Shown: positions 1 through 12,306 of the stretch, piece after piece
Layout of the letters: the number at the start of each line of letters is the position of its first letter
Numbering within the stretch: the stretch's first letter is position 1
From: Saccharum officinarum
Lineage: Eukaryota > Streptophyta > Magnoliopsida > Poales > Poaceae
DNA: 64,000 bases
Reading direction: 5' to 3'
Assembly: GCA_020631735.1 (NCBI GenBank)
Contig: CM036231.1
Location: 4,057,831 to 4,121,830 of the forward strand
Position numbers and translations under genes: made by a program
The notes under the pieces: model-generated
Database searches by the model: none
Told to the model about the DNA's origin: nothing
The model's input: the letters and a program-made list of their open reading frames with translations, nothing else

Positions 1-753
1 TGCTCCACACATTTTCATGACTTGACTCTTAAACAAAGTTTGTTCCTTATAAAATTCTCTACAACTTTGTCAAAGGGTGCACAGTCATGCAAAGCTTCTA
101 GGTCACACTTTTGAAATGGTCAAACCACAGGGCTCTAGGGTCCATACATGGTCAACCATCACTTAGAAGCACATTTAGTCAAAATGATCAACATGAACGT
201 TGTCCCATTAAGTGTCCTAAGTGTAGTTAAGGTGTTGTAGAGGCCAAACATACACACCATGCATAGGTTGCACAAAAGTGTAGGCCTCAAATGCACTGAA
301 ACATAGAAGTCACTATAATTGTAGTGCTTGTTTCAAGATACATGCTACACATGTTCCACTAGGGTGTTCCACATGTGTCCAAGATGTGTTGCACATATTG
401 CATTTGTATGTTGCTCAACACTAGTTCCCATAGGACATAAGGTATGTTTTAGTTATAATCCAAACAAGCATCTAACTTATTATTTCATGTGACTTTTTGA
501 TTCCAAACTTTATGAAACTTTTCCAGGGATCAATATAGATAGGTACCAAGGTGAGGCACATGAAGATATGGCAATAACACCATCCAAACATATATCTTTG
601 AAAAGGGACCTATATGTAAAGCAATGATGCAACATCCACTTTAGGTTAGGCTCATCTCCATAGGTTGACCTTGACATTGTCATCTCCACCTAATTTGTCG
701 TGTTTGAGCTCAAACCCACTGCCTAATTGGTGATAAACACCTGGGGTGTTACA
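1..753 (-). repeat. 3' LTR of the LARD-like element (partial, cut by window edge)
   Basis: Matches 10328-11080 base for base except one G/A difference near position 200. Ends at 751-753 in ACA, directly followed by a polypurine tract on the minus strand. Only the first 753 bases of the LTR in its own orientation are in the window. Confidence 0.9.
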
Positions 754-769
754 GCCCTCCCCCTTAAAA
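754..769 (-). promoter_or_regulatory. Polypurine tract of the LARD-like element
   Basis: On the minus strand a run of A and G (TTTTAAGGGGGAGGGC) abuts the LTR start. The same layout, including a preceding inverted CGGGACG-type motif, precedes the 3' LTR at 51333. It would prime plus-strand DNA synthesis. Confidence 0.8.
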
Positions 770-3700
770 GAATCGCGTCCCGAGATTCGGAATGGAAGAT
801 CTTTTAAGGAAGAGAGACACGTTATCTAGTTCCCAACATCTGCTATAGCATTCAGCTATAAAGCTCCAATATCGACGAACAATTTGGTCAAATGCACTTT
901 CTGATACTTACTCTTTATGGAAAAATTCGTCTGAAAAATTTCCTTCATTGACTTCCATGAAGCATTGTTACTTTGGGAGGAATCCAAGATAGCACGTACT
1001 GCATTCTCAGTGTACGGAGATCATTTGGTCCATAAGTGAACCACTCACAAGTATCTGATTCTTTAGTGAACACAACATAGTCCGTATGAACTTGACACTA
1101 GATCGAAATATTCAGAGTATGCTCGTTGAAATGACTCTATGTTCACAAAGTTTGAAAAGCAGTCCTCTACCAAAATGGCTTGAGCACTACCTTCCAAAAG
1201 TGTGAGATCATAGATGACAATTATACTCTGAGGCCATAGAATACTGACTAACCAATAGACAAGGTCTATGTTGGTCGTAAATGTTCAATCCTTCCGATAT
1301 CAACTAATGGAAAACTACTTGAGGTTCCATGTGTGCAGTTCTCTTTCTCTGATGACAACACTGTATTATCTGAGTCTGTTGATGGGTTAGTGAATGTGAT
1401 AGCTGACTCTGTCGGCTTCGTATTCCTGCCAACAGTTATTTAATAAGATTCTTTTATCCAAAGACAACAGTTATCTGGGTTGAAGCAGATGCAACCTCTT
1501 GGGTAAAAACATTTATAAGGTACTAAGGTATGTCATCATTGGAAAATTAGTACCAAAGCAAAATGTAGGGAGGCCTTAAGGACAACAAAAGTTGTAATAT
1601 TTACTAAACCGCGGAAAGTAGTCTACCACCAAGCGATTGAGTAAAATTTTCCTTGGTGACATAGTTGTACTGTAAGTTGAGTTGACTTGCAGCATAACAA
1701 CTTTGTCAGGCCAACTTTCACCTTGAGGCTTCCTTTTTAGGATCAAACAGCAGCTCTAAGATGGGAAATATGTTATTTGACACTTTTCAAATTGCTTTTG
1801 ATTCGCGATGGCATACATTGATTTGTAGAAACCAAGGCTGCTCGTACATTGGGGATACGAGAAAGCAAAAGCAAACAAAAGAGTGTAAACTAGTATCTGT
1901 GAGACCTCAAAAGGGTCATCCAACAGCAGATCTCGACTATAAATTTTTCATACCAATCTGAGGATGCACACGCTGTGAACTTGCAGGTTACTTTTGCAAG
2001 GCAAAACACATATTTTCTCTACTTCTTCACCTTAGCTGATAGAATACCTTGCACTATCTGTGATTCTGTGTGATTGTCCAAGCTGAATTTGACTTGGTAA
2101 TACAAGGTCTGTCGAAGAAAGTGGTACTTGCAGTGTTGAGTGGTTTTGTTGTTTTCTTGCTCAACCTCGTTCCATGAGACATAGTCTTTGTAGCTACCAA
2201 GGGGTCGTTACCTAGCTGGAGATTAACCTTCCTAATGGTAACTAATTAGTTGTCTCTCAACACTAAAAAGTTCTAAACCTTTACTCTTGACCACAATAAT
2301 CGTGGTTGACGCAAAACGAAGGGTTGCCATCGAGGTCAGCAGATAAGGAGTCACACCAAAGATGGTTGATTTCAATTGTATGGTCATTAAGCATACAACG
2401 GTTAAAACTTGCATATTGTGAAGACCGAGTCTTATCCAACAAAGATGAGATACTCTGCTCACTAGATGTCGTTCGTCAATACTTGGACAATTAAGCAAAG
2501 TCACTTGTCTACCACCTCTTGTAGTCCATTAACGTTTATGTCGGTGACCTGTTCTTCAAAGGTTATCCTCTTGGCAATTTCAGAAGGAAACTCCAGTACC
2601 TTCAGTCTAAGATATGGATCTTACAATATGATATGGAGAGATAATCAGGAAAAGGAACACGAGAAAATAACACATCGTCTGTCGTTTGATAATGGATCAT
2701 GACTAGAAACCGTGATACCAGCGCGTGCCAAGCAGCCAGCCATGTGTCTGCAGCCACAAGAGGCCCTTGGTTTCGTCGCGGCACCATCAGCGACTACTCA
2801 TAACACCATTACTAAACGCACAACGAAAGTGAAATTTCAAGTGGCACCAATGGGCTGTAAGAGCAAGCGCCATACAAAGAGGGACAGCAAGCAAAGGTAG
2901 TCACAAGGTTTAGAATCAACACAAAAATGATCCGAAGATCAAAATATAGCACAAGAGAACATCGCACAATTGCCCAGGATAACTGAGCAAGAGACTCTTG
3001 CTTAACTTCTATGTACGACTTGCGTCCATCGAGGGAAGTACCAGATAGATAATTAATTAACGGAGATTCGATCATGTTGAGCAACAACATGAGATCAAGA
3101 CTGATAAACATCTTGAGAAGGTTGGGGACGGATTAAGCAAATTTTAAGGGCGAAAACCGACACATAGTCATAGATTGAGTTGATAAGGTAGATGCACGAA
3201 TTTGCAAGCACATGATTTAGAGGCCATAGCAGAGATACATTGCGTCATACTAGCTAACCTTTGGGAGAGGTAACCGGAAGGTCCAACATGGATTTGGGTA
3301 CGGTCTCCACAATTGGCAACGTACGAACCATGGTCAAAGGCTAGCGTTGATAAAAGTTAACTTGGTTGGTCAGTCGATAAAGGTCTTCACAAAAAGGGTT
3401 GCAAAACACCCACGGCTTATGCAAACACATAGGAGAACTAAACTTTGGGCTTTCGGTCAAGCAAGGCATGGATACAAACATTCAAGGGCTAACCACCAAG
3501 TCTACAGGCTCAGGCTCCTAAGATAGAGAACCTAATGGAAGACAACAACCATACAATTACGTATGTGAATTTGTTCTAGGATAAAGCTATGTGACCCTCG
3601 TATGCTCACCGAGGACAAACGAGGTGACAACTAGGGCACTACCAAGATAACAAGCATACATACAACATCACAATCAAGCAGTCATTTGAGAAAATTCAAA

Positions 3701-5700
3701 CAATGGGCTTAAGCAACCAATACAAAGCACAAGGCTCACCCAAAATAAGCATTTATCTCAAGCATGAACTAACTACAAGTTTAGCTCCAAACAAACGCTA
3801 GCTAAGGAAGCCAACTTAGCATGTGCCAGAATCTGGACAGCAGCACAGTACTTACTTGTTTCAACTATAACTGAGGTTGTAGACATCCCATAAAGGTGAT
3901 CCTAGACTTTCTAGAAAGCTTAGAAAGATGACTACACTTTAGTTATTCATACCAAAAGCAAATCATAGATTAACATGACCAAAATGCTAAGTTTCAGATC
4001 TGTACCAATATGGACAGAAAACTGACAAGAACTTCAAAATGCATAACTGGAGTTCTAGGACACAACAAGGCTGAGCCTTAACTTTATGTAAAGCTTATTA
4101 ATTTGTCTATAACTTTCTTATTATCATATTAAGATGATTCTATATCTAACAAGGCCAAACAAGACAAAGAAGACATCTCTGCCCAGATTTGGACAGATTC
4201 TGTCATTCCACTTTATAAGCTTATAACTAGAGATTTAGACCACCAAAATTAGTGCTATAGGACATTTTGGAAAGCTTAGAAAAAGTACTACACTTCTTCT
4301 ATTATCTCCAAGACATGATTCCATATGCACATAGGTCAAACAAAGCAAACATTCAGATCTGTTCTGAACATGAGCAGATTTTGACAACAAACTTCTAAAA
4401 TTTATAACTCTCAAACCATAAAACCTAGGGTCATAAAATTTTAGGACAAGCTAGATAAGTAAGTTAGCTACAACTTTGGTATTCTCTATAACTACAGAAA
4501 ACACATTATGACCACGAAAGCATCACTACATCAGAAACCGTTCTAGCAGCCAACGTTCAATAAGCAAAACAAAGCTTGCTTTGTTCTACTTAACAAGAGA
4601 GCACACAAACATGTTATTCTAGTAGCTCTAAATTTTGTTACCTTAGACCAACATGAATTTAATTCATTCATGAGAATCCATAATTATTTAAGTGAGGTCT
4701 AAAGCATTTGCAAACGCTTGTATGAACAACACATTCACCCCTTGACTAAACTAGAGGGCATTTATAGGTCAAGCAGGTAACCATAATTATTTCTAGCAAG
4801 GCTAAGCACACTTTTCTCAAACAACATGGAGTAAGGCATTCTTATTTAGCTTCATTCAAGAAAGATAGTGTAACACATTGATCATAAGTTACACACTATA
4901 GAACAAGAGTGAGAAGAGTATAGCCATGCATAAAGCAACAATCATGAAGATGCATGCTTCGTCCTATTCGTCCTCACAAGATTGCCAACCTAAGGTGGCG
5001 ATCACGTTCTATGTCGGTGGCATAACACGCACTCTTTCGATATATAGCTAGTCGCCAGCTACATTCGACTTACGCATTCGTGGTTAGCGTACCTGCAGAA
5101 AAGTTTCATTGCAGCCCAACATTTCCCAATATAGCACACAATGAAAGCAGAGAAGTAAAAATTCTAAGTACTTCCATGTACATATACCCTCGTATATATA
5201 CATGTAGCACCAAAACTACCCGAATCATTCGATCACCCACAATTAAGTACCTTCATATATACATGTGTGTAACATGTAAATAATCCAGTAACCAAACTAG
5301 CTCTCCCCTAGACCGAGGGTTGTACGGTCATGCTCTCACAACTCACACTTACCTGAGCGTAGGTGCGACGTTGCATAAAAGTAAACTTAGCAACATATAT
5401 GGCTATTTCATATATGAAGGCTACCTCTAATCTAACACACCGGTAGCATAGTGTAGGAGAGTCATCACACATACATACCTTGGCCTGGGCGTAGATGCAT
5501 AAATGAAAAACCCCCAAGTTAGTACTTATATAAGCCACCTAATAATCCTTATATGGGCATAAGGAAATTGACCACTGGCATACTTAGATTTAGAATTCAG
5601 TTTTCACAAACCTATATATAGCTATAAGTTGATAAAACTGATTTTATAAAACAAATCCTTTGTTTTAAATACACATATGACAAGTTTAATGTTGAGTCTT
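770..5700 (-). other. Non-coding interior of the LARD-like element
   Basis: About 4.9 kb of A/T-rich sequence with no frame longer than about 100 codons on either strand. I looked for CCHC knuckles, DSG protease, FxDD reverse transcriptase and integrase signatures and saw none. Short T/A-rich phrases recur loosely in 3,840-4,560 (variants of a 'cagatct...ggacag' phrase), and similar phrases occur inside the LTR at 7,680-8,050. Confidence 0.7.
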
Positions 5701-5712
5701 GCTCCGATACCA
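5701..5712 (-). promoter_or_regulatory. Primer binding site (initiator tRNA-Met type)
   Basis: The minus strand reads TGGTATCGGAGC two bases after the LTR end. It differs by one base from the usual plant TGGTATCAGAGC primer site. It fixes the element's orientation and the LTR boundary at 5715. Confidence 0.85.
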
Positions 5713-5714
5713 GC

Positions 5715-8700
5715 TGTAACAGAACCGTCCAAATTATAAGAGCACAAGTACAAAAACAATCACCGAAATGATCAAATTCTCGCACTTGAGCCCATATAAC
5801 TCCGGTAGTCCAATGAAATCACGAGGGATTTCAAACCAACCAACATACAAGCCAAGATCGTAGTGATTCAACATAACAAGTCACATGTTACATTCATTTC
5901 ACAAGTAATTCAATTTAACATCGGAGTTCAAGATAGTTATTACAAATTAAGTTCAAAACCAGCGGAAGAAAAGTAATTTAAAACTAACATAAATCTTATT
6001 TCAAATACATGCCAGTACCATGGTCGACTTCCAACAAAAGCATTAGAGATAAGGTAGCTCAGAAGGATCATGCCCATGATCACACTCCGCCTCTACGGCA
6101 GGAGCCAACCAACTCTTGCAGTCGCCATGATACATCATAACCTGCAACAAGTGGGGATAAAACCCTGAGTACGAGAAGGTACTCAGCTAGACTTACCCGT
6201 CAGAAACCAGAAATAAGGTGACACCAAGGATCATGCAAGGCTGATATAAAGTGGGCTAGCTTGACAACATTTTGCATAAAAGCTTAATATAGATGATCAA
6301 TCATTAATGCTTAAGCATCAAGTTAATTATCATTAACCTATCATCTATATTAGAACCTGTACTAGAGCACTCACTTTATTAGGAGCAAACAATATTAACC
6401 ATAGCAGGTATAAATTGAGGCAACCTTTCCATCGTGATCCAATTAACCATCCGTTCAATTTAATGGAATCTACGTTGCCGCTGCTCAAGTCAAGTGCTCA
6501 CTAACCGGGAGCGACGGCGATTCGAATCGAATTCCTATCCAGCTGGAGGGGTATTTCTAACACTCACCGCGCAGGCCCCTGCCAGGGTCGCACAAGCCAC
6601 CTTTTCATATGATTCAGGAATCGCGGGTCCGAATGATGTCGCGACCCCAAGGGCGACACTCTGCCAGGTGATAGGGACTCTAACCCCCCTTGGTCTCACG
6701 CCAATGTCCCCAAGCACATCCTTTCTCTCCTCCAAGAAGCAACCTACCATTCGATTCCCGGCCTGAATCACATTACTCGGCTTCGCGGTCGGAACGACTT
6801 ATCCGGCCAACTAAGTGTTAGACTGCGTTCAACATGACTCAAGGACGTACAGCGAATCGGTCCTTAAACGACTCAGACGGGGATAGATTCACACCCAAGA
6901 CCTCCATGCCTTGTTGCTTCACTATCGTCATCCCGCCCGGTCTCATTTCATTTTATTAACACATGGTTCCATTCCACGATAGCAAATATAGCCAACCGTG
7001 CCATATATGAATATCCCTATATCTCGCAGGTGACAGGAAATCACCTGACTTCTACCGCTTAAAGCAGGGCTAAGCATCTACTCGATCCTAGTCTATGTAG
7101 GATTCAAGGATTCATATATCTGGACAAGGAATGATATAATGCAGCAAGGGTTTCCAACCAACTCCTATCACTTAATGCAACAATACTTATAACATATATA
7201 GAATTAATTGCTTTAAAGATAGGAGGCTTATAATGCTCCGGGGCTTGCCTGGGATCCGACTCAAGTTAGAGTATGTCAGATGAAACTCGCTTGGCGAGCA
7301 TCTTCCAATCTACCACTTGTCCGGTCCTTCGATCTTCGGGATGGATCCACCAACTCCATCTTCGGGTTTGGCTCCACTTTAGATCCTTCACGCGTTTCTG
7401 CTAGCGTACCTAAATGAGGTGCAACAATGCATATGTATGAATGCATAGAAGTGCAATAACAAAATAATCATAAAAGCATACCAAAGTTCACATAAACCCT
7501 AGAGCTAATTAACTTAATCCTCATTAAGATATAACATAGAAGAGGGCAAGCACATCAATCAAGAACCAAGTCTCACAAGATCACAGGGTACCACCCAAGT
7601 ATCATCAAAGATATGAGTCACACTTCAATACCCAAGCATGACAAAGTTAATTAAAGTACTAGAACTAGAAATTGCTACCTTCTGGACATCAGACCAACAG
7701 CTTAGTAATTTAATCATAACTGGAGATCTACAAATCCAACTGACTTGCAAGAAGACATTATGGAAAGCTTATGAAATTATATAAATTTCATTTATAATCA
7801 TCACAGCATGATTCCAAAGTTTCACATGTCGAATTTACACAAACACAGAAACTGGTCTAGCAAGACAGAGAGCAAGCAATTCTGTAACCCAACTTTAAAC
7901 AGCTATAACTCCTAAACCACATGGCCAAATGCCACCAAATTTTAACAGCAGCTAAATATATAATTTATCTACAACTTTTGTATAAACAAGTTTCACAATA
8001 AAGCACATTATCATGAAGAACTTTACCAAGTTTCCAGATCTGTCCAGAAACCTCATTTGCAAGAAATAATTATTAACTTATGTTGCAAACATATAATTAG
8101 ACAAAACCAACTTTACCAACATGTCACACATGACTAATGAACACCAGAAAACATAGTGTCCATTCCTAAATAAATTCTTTTAATGCCCTTTCTTAATTTA
8201 TTTAAATCATTAGGTGGAATTATGAACGCATATCAAAAGTGCACACTAAATTCTACCAAAATTACAGTGGCCTATACATGCTCCCAAAACTCTACTGTCC
8301 AAATTTGAAACCATTTGGACATGTATAACAACCTCTATGAAAAATACAAATGGCTATAGCAATAAATCATGGGAGAGCAAGTTAAACCTAAAACTTCATA
8401 TTTTCTGTGAACACAAGGCCATATTATGAATCAATATGATAGAGAAACATCATACTAAGGTAATGGAATAACATTTTCTATTTTATCATTTATATATTAT
8501 TTATAAGCTATTTATCAAGCTAGAAACAAGTTAAATCAATAACTTGGTCATGCAGTAAGCAATGACCATGAAATTTATACCACAGTACACTCATATCATG
8601 ATAAGACTACCATAAAAATTTCACCTCAATTGGAGCAGCACAACTCAAGATATAAAAATAACAAGCAATATAATGTAAATTCCTTATTTATCAAGGTCCA

Positions 8701-11080
8701 ATCAAAACCCTAAGAAAACAGTGAACAACTAGGGTGTTTAATATTTTTCCTAGCAAGTACATGTAACCACAAAATTAACAAAACAAGAATCATCATTTTT
8801 GGAGTTCTAAAACTTCAGATATGGCTCTGGTCAAGTTTATAAGCATTTCTAGAGCACTTTTAAAGCCTAAATAAAGACATCAGAAATATTTACAAACATG
8901 CACATTTTATGAATCTACTGCATAGATCTTTTCTCAAGGTTTCCAAAAAGTCCACTTTTACTAATTTTGGAGTCTCCTAGCATGAGATATGCATTTTAGA
9001 ATATTTAACCAATTCCTGAATTTCAAAATCGGAATAAAACAACCCTAACAAGATTCGCTAGGCGCACCCGAACCGGTACCCAAGATAGCCACTACTTAAA
9101 CCGACATATGGGGCCCACAGTCTGGCCGGGCCCGTTTGTCATATAAGAGAGAGAGACGCCGGGGGGGAATTCGACCTTCATCTTCCTCATGCCGCCGGCA
9201 GAGCAGAGGAGGACGAGCGACGGCCGGCCATCCGGTGGTGAGGCGGTCGCCGACGGCGAGGGTGCTCGTGCGGCACCAGGGGCCCACGCGCACCCACCGG
9301 TACACACTGCCTTGCCTGACCGGCTCGGAGGAGACGGGGCCACGAGCGCCTGCGGTCGGCAGCAGCGCCACCGCAGCTGGCCGTGCCCCGGCGACGGCCT
9401 TGGCCCGGGGAGGAGCGCGGTGGCTTGCCTGGAGGAGCACGCACGCGCAGAGGGGCGCAGCTCGGACAACGGTGGACCGAGGCGGCATACCCACATCGAG
9501 CTCGAGCACGAGCGGCAATGGCGGCCATGGCCGGTCACCGTGATGATTTCCCCTACCTCGACGACTTACCAAGGCGCGGGTAGGTTAGCAAGATTGAGGA
9601 GACCATGATGTAGCTATGGTCACGGCGAAGGAAGATAGAGGCGCTGCCGCGGTAGTGGATTTGGCAGCGGCGAGCTCGGAGCCCTGCTCCGGCGCCCATG
9701 GCGGACACGGCCACGCCCAGCCTGCGAGGAGCTCGGGAGCGACGAAGGGAATAGGAAGAACGGCCGAGTAAGAGGAAGCGAGACCGAGGGTAGGCGCTCG
9801 GGTGGCTCCCCAATGGCACTGGTTCACGGCACGCGGCAGCGAGGAGAAGCGCATGGCGGCCACGTTCCCTGCACGCGTCACCCGGTGAGGACATTACTCG
9901 AACAGGTGGCGTGCGACCGAGTGACTGAGGTGGGAGGAGATTTTGGGCTAGTTACGGGCTGATTTGGATCATGGGCCAAAAAGGAAGTTTGTTCACCACA
10001 GAATACTCTCCAATTTCTATTTAGGCACTAAAGTCATAGGACTCACAGATTAGGAGATAATGATACGCCAAAACGGCATTGTCAATGTGTCGGCAACCAT
10101 TAACAACATTCCAAATTGTTGTGCAAAATGGAGTCCAACAAGTGTCATCTTCTTGCATGCTCTTCCCCATAATATAACCTTCAACTTTTCTTTTTGGACC
10201 AACTCAAGTTGCTTAACGAATTTCGGAGAACGCGGAATGTCAATGTCGACGACACTGAAATCAGGGCTTTAAAATGGCTAAGTGCTGAAATCAGCCCTAT
10301 TTCTGACTTGTGGGCCCTTTTTGAGCATGCTCCACACATTTTCATGACTTGACTCTTAAACAAAGTTTGTTCCTTATAAAATTCTCTACAACTTTGTCAA
10401 AGGGTGCACAGTCATGCAAAGCTTCTAGGTCACACTTTTGAAATGGTCAAACCACAGGGCTCTAGGGTCCATACATGGTCAACCATCACTTAGAAGCACA
10501 TTTAGTCAAAATGATCAACATGAACATTGTCCCATTAAGTGTCCTAAGTGTAGTTAAGGTGTTGTAGAGGCCAAACATACACACCATGCATAGGTTGCAC
10601 AAAAGTGTAGGCCTCAAATGCACTGAAACATAGAAGTCACTATAATTGTAGTGCTTGTTTCAAGATACATGCTACACATGTTCCACTAGGGTGTTCCACA
10701 TGTGTCCAAGATGTGTTGCACATATTGCATTTGTATGTTGCTCAACACTAGTTCCCATAGGACATAAGGTATGTTTTAGTTATAATCCAAACAAGCATCT
10801 AACTTATTATTTCATGTGACTTTTTGATTCCAAACTTTATGAAACTTTTCCAGGGATCAATATAGATAGGTACCAAGGTGAGGCACATGAAGATATGGCA
10901 ATAACACCATCCAAACATATATCTTTGAAAAGGGACCTATATGTAAAGCAATGATGCAACATCCACTTTAGGTTAGGCTCATCTCCATAGGTTGACCTTG
11001 ACATTGTCATCTCCACCTAATTTGTCGTGTTTGAGCTCAAACCCACTGCCTAATTGGTGATAAACACCTGGGGTGTTACA
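5715..11080 (-). repeat. 5' LTR of the LARD-like element, 5,366 bp
   Basis: The LTR begins on the minus strand at 11080 with TGTAACACC and ends at 5715 with TGTTACA. The part at 10328-11080 is the copy of bases 1-753. The part at 5715-7430 is a second-family-member match to 62280-64000. A GC-rich block occupies about 9080-9900. Frames of 100-160 codons there overlap on both strands and are a composition effect, not genes. The end near the primer site shares blocks with the LTR end at 54.4-54.8 kb. Confidence 0.85.
6165..6186. other. Conserved 8-bp-stem hairpin in LTR
   Basis: CTGAGTAC, a 6-base loop, then GTACTCAG: a perfect inverted repeat. The same hairpin is present at 54747-54768 (with the loop complement) and 62729-62750, always at the same relative place before the LTR end. 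Confidence 0.8.
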
Positions 11081-12058
11081 ATAGGATTGCTAAGGTTGCT
11101 TCACCATCTGGCTATTGTTGGTGGTGTTGGTGTTGTTGCGAGGAAAACCATGGTTGGCTCTAGACACTGTAGGTCTTGGTCCATTAACAGTGTGGGACCG
11201 GGTGGACACTGCTGGGTTGTTCTTATAAGGACAGTTGGCGATGTAGTGTCCAGTCTCATGGCAATAAAAGCATGCTTTGCCATTGTTGGTGACTTGACCG
11301 ATGCTGTTTTGTTGGGTCTTGCCATAAGTCTGATTCTGATAAGTTGTCTTGGACTAATATGATGGCTGCATCTGGTTAGAGGCACTGGTAGGAGAGCGAA
11401 ACTGCATTGAGGCTTGAGTTCGCTGGCTTGGTTGGCTAAATGTTTTCTGCCTATTGATCTAACTCCTCTTGAACTTTGCGCTCTAAAGAACTGTGCTTGT
11501 TCTCCTTTCTTTCTTTCTTCAGATTTGCCACATCATCAGGTCAATGGTTGCGGTTCTAATTCTAATAGGTGTTGAAAGATGTATTCACTCAAGTTTTTTG
11601 CTTCCTTGCTTCAAGTTGCAAATTCATNNNNNNNNNNNNNNNNNNNNNNNNNNNNNNNNNNNNNNNNNNNNNNNNNNNNNNNNNNNNNNNNNNNNNNNNN
11701 NNNNNNNNNNNNNNNNNNNNNNNNNNNGTGCGAATCAGGCAAGCACTGAACCGAACAATTGAACTTGGGTGGCGCCATGGCGCCTCGCCCACTAACAAGG
11801 CTCAGGTAAAGAACTGGTTTGGGGTTTAACTTCTTGACTGATACATGCATACATCCTGAGTACATCTAGTCTCTCTCTTGCCAACTCAACTACTATATCT
11901 TCTAAGAAACAAACTCCTAACAACCTGGATAAGAATCTGAATTTAACTTCATCACTAAGCAACTTCAACTCCCTAACTACTTGAACTGGAAATTCCCATG
12001 GCTCGTCCTGCCGTGCACGGTGCTCAATATCGGTATACTTGGCCCCATATGACACCAT
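11081..12058 (-). pseudogene. Decayed retrotransposon gag fragment (CCHC knuckle), split by an assembly gap
   Basis: On the minus strand 11231-11272 encodes a CCHC zinc knuckle (C-F-Y-C-H-E-T-G-H-Y-I-A-N-C), as in the nucleocapsid of Ty1/Ty3 elements. It is followed by a low-complexity Asn/Thr-rich tail. Right of the gap, 11792-12058 gives an 88-residue minus-strand frame (start MVSYGAKYTDIEHR) that reads like a more N-terminal part of gag. The order along the minus strand fits one gag gene interrupted at 11080 by the LARD-like element. Stops interrupt the frame and no protease or RT follows in the window. I assign the class from the knuckle alone, so the family is open. Confidence 0.6.
11628..11727. 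other. Assembly gap (100 N)
   Basis: Exactly 100 N, the usual placeholder for a gap of unknown size. Order and distance across it, and thus the link between the gag pieces and the mannosidase exon, are uncertain. Confidence 0.98.
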
Positions 12059-12306
12059 TTTTTCCTTACAAACTGGGGTGCTCGGGATTGATCCTGGGCA
12101 AATGGCCTGTGTCTCATTTGATATTGGTCCATGGGAGCAAAGTTTGGCTTATTTTATTTCCTATTGCATTAGAACTAATCTGGAGGCTGATAATATTTAA
12201 ATACCAAATTGATACTTGTTGGATATGATTATAATTCAGAATACATGACTTGGACAATTATTCAGTCATGATGATATTTATTGATCTTTATGATTTTCTT
12301 TAACAG
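12059..12306 (+). other. 3' part of a mannosidase II intron
   Basis: An A/T-rich, T-rich stretch without coding signal ends in TTTCTTTAACAG, a good plant 3' splice site, directly before the conserved mannosidase exon. The retroelement debris to the left may lie inside the same intron. Confidence 0.6.

Larger units (their letters stand above)
1..11080 (-). mobile_element. Coding-less LTR retrotransposon with 5.4 kb LTRs (LARD-like, Tekay-related)
   Basis: Bases 1-753 repeat at 10328-11080 with one mismatch seen by eye. The LTR on the right runs from 5715 to 11080, bounded by TGTAACA at its left (the TGTTACA end on the minus strand) and TGTTACA at its right. A tRNA-Met-type primer site lies just left of 5715 and a polypurine tract just right of 753, so transcription runs on the minus strand. 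The left (3') LTR continues beyond the window, so the element is longer than shown. The 5 kb interior has no open frame over about 100 codons and no recognisable gag, protease, RT or integrase motif. This fits a large retrotransposon derivative that needs proteins from another element. The near-identity of the LTRs implies a very recent insertion. It interrupts an older gag gene whose remains start at 11081. Confidence 0.85.

Noticed and set aside
6494..6771. 90- and 78-codon frames repeated at 63058-63335
   Set aside because: They are identical because both lie in copies of the same LTR, overlap on opposite strands, and lack any known domain.
9092..9894. Overlapping frames of 98-158 codons on both strands
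   Set aside because: They lie in a GC-rich block of the LTR, overlap in several frames, start at no conserved motif and show no domain.
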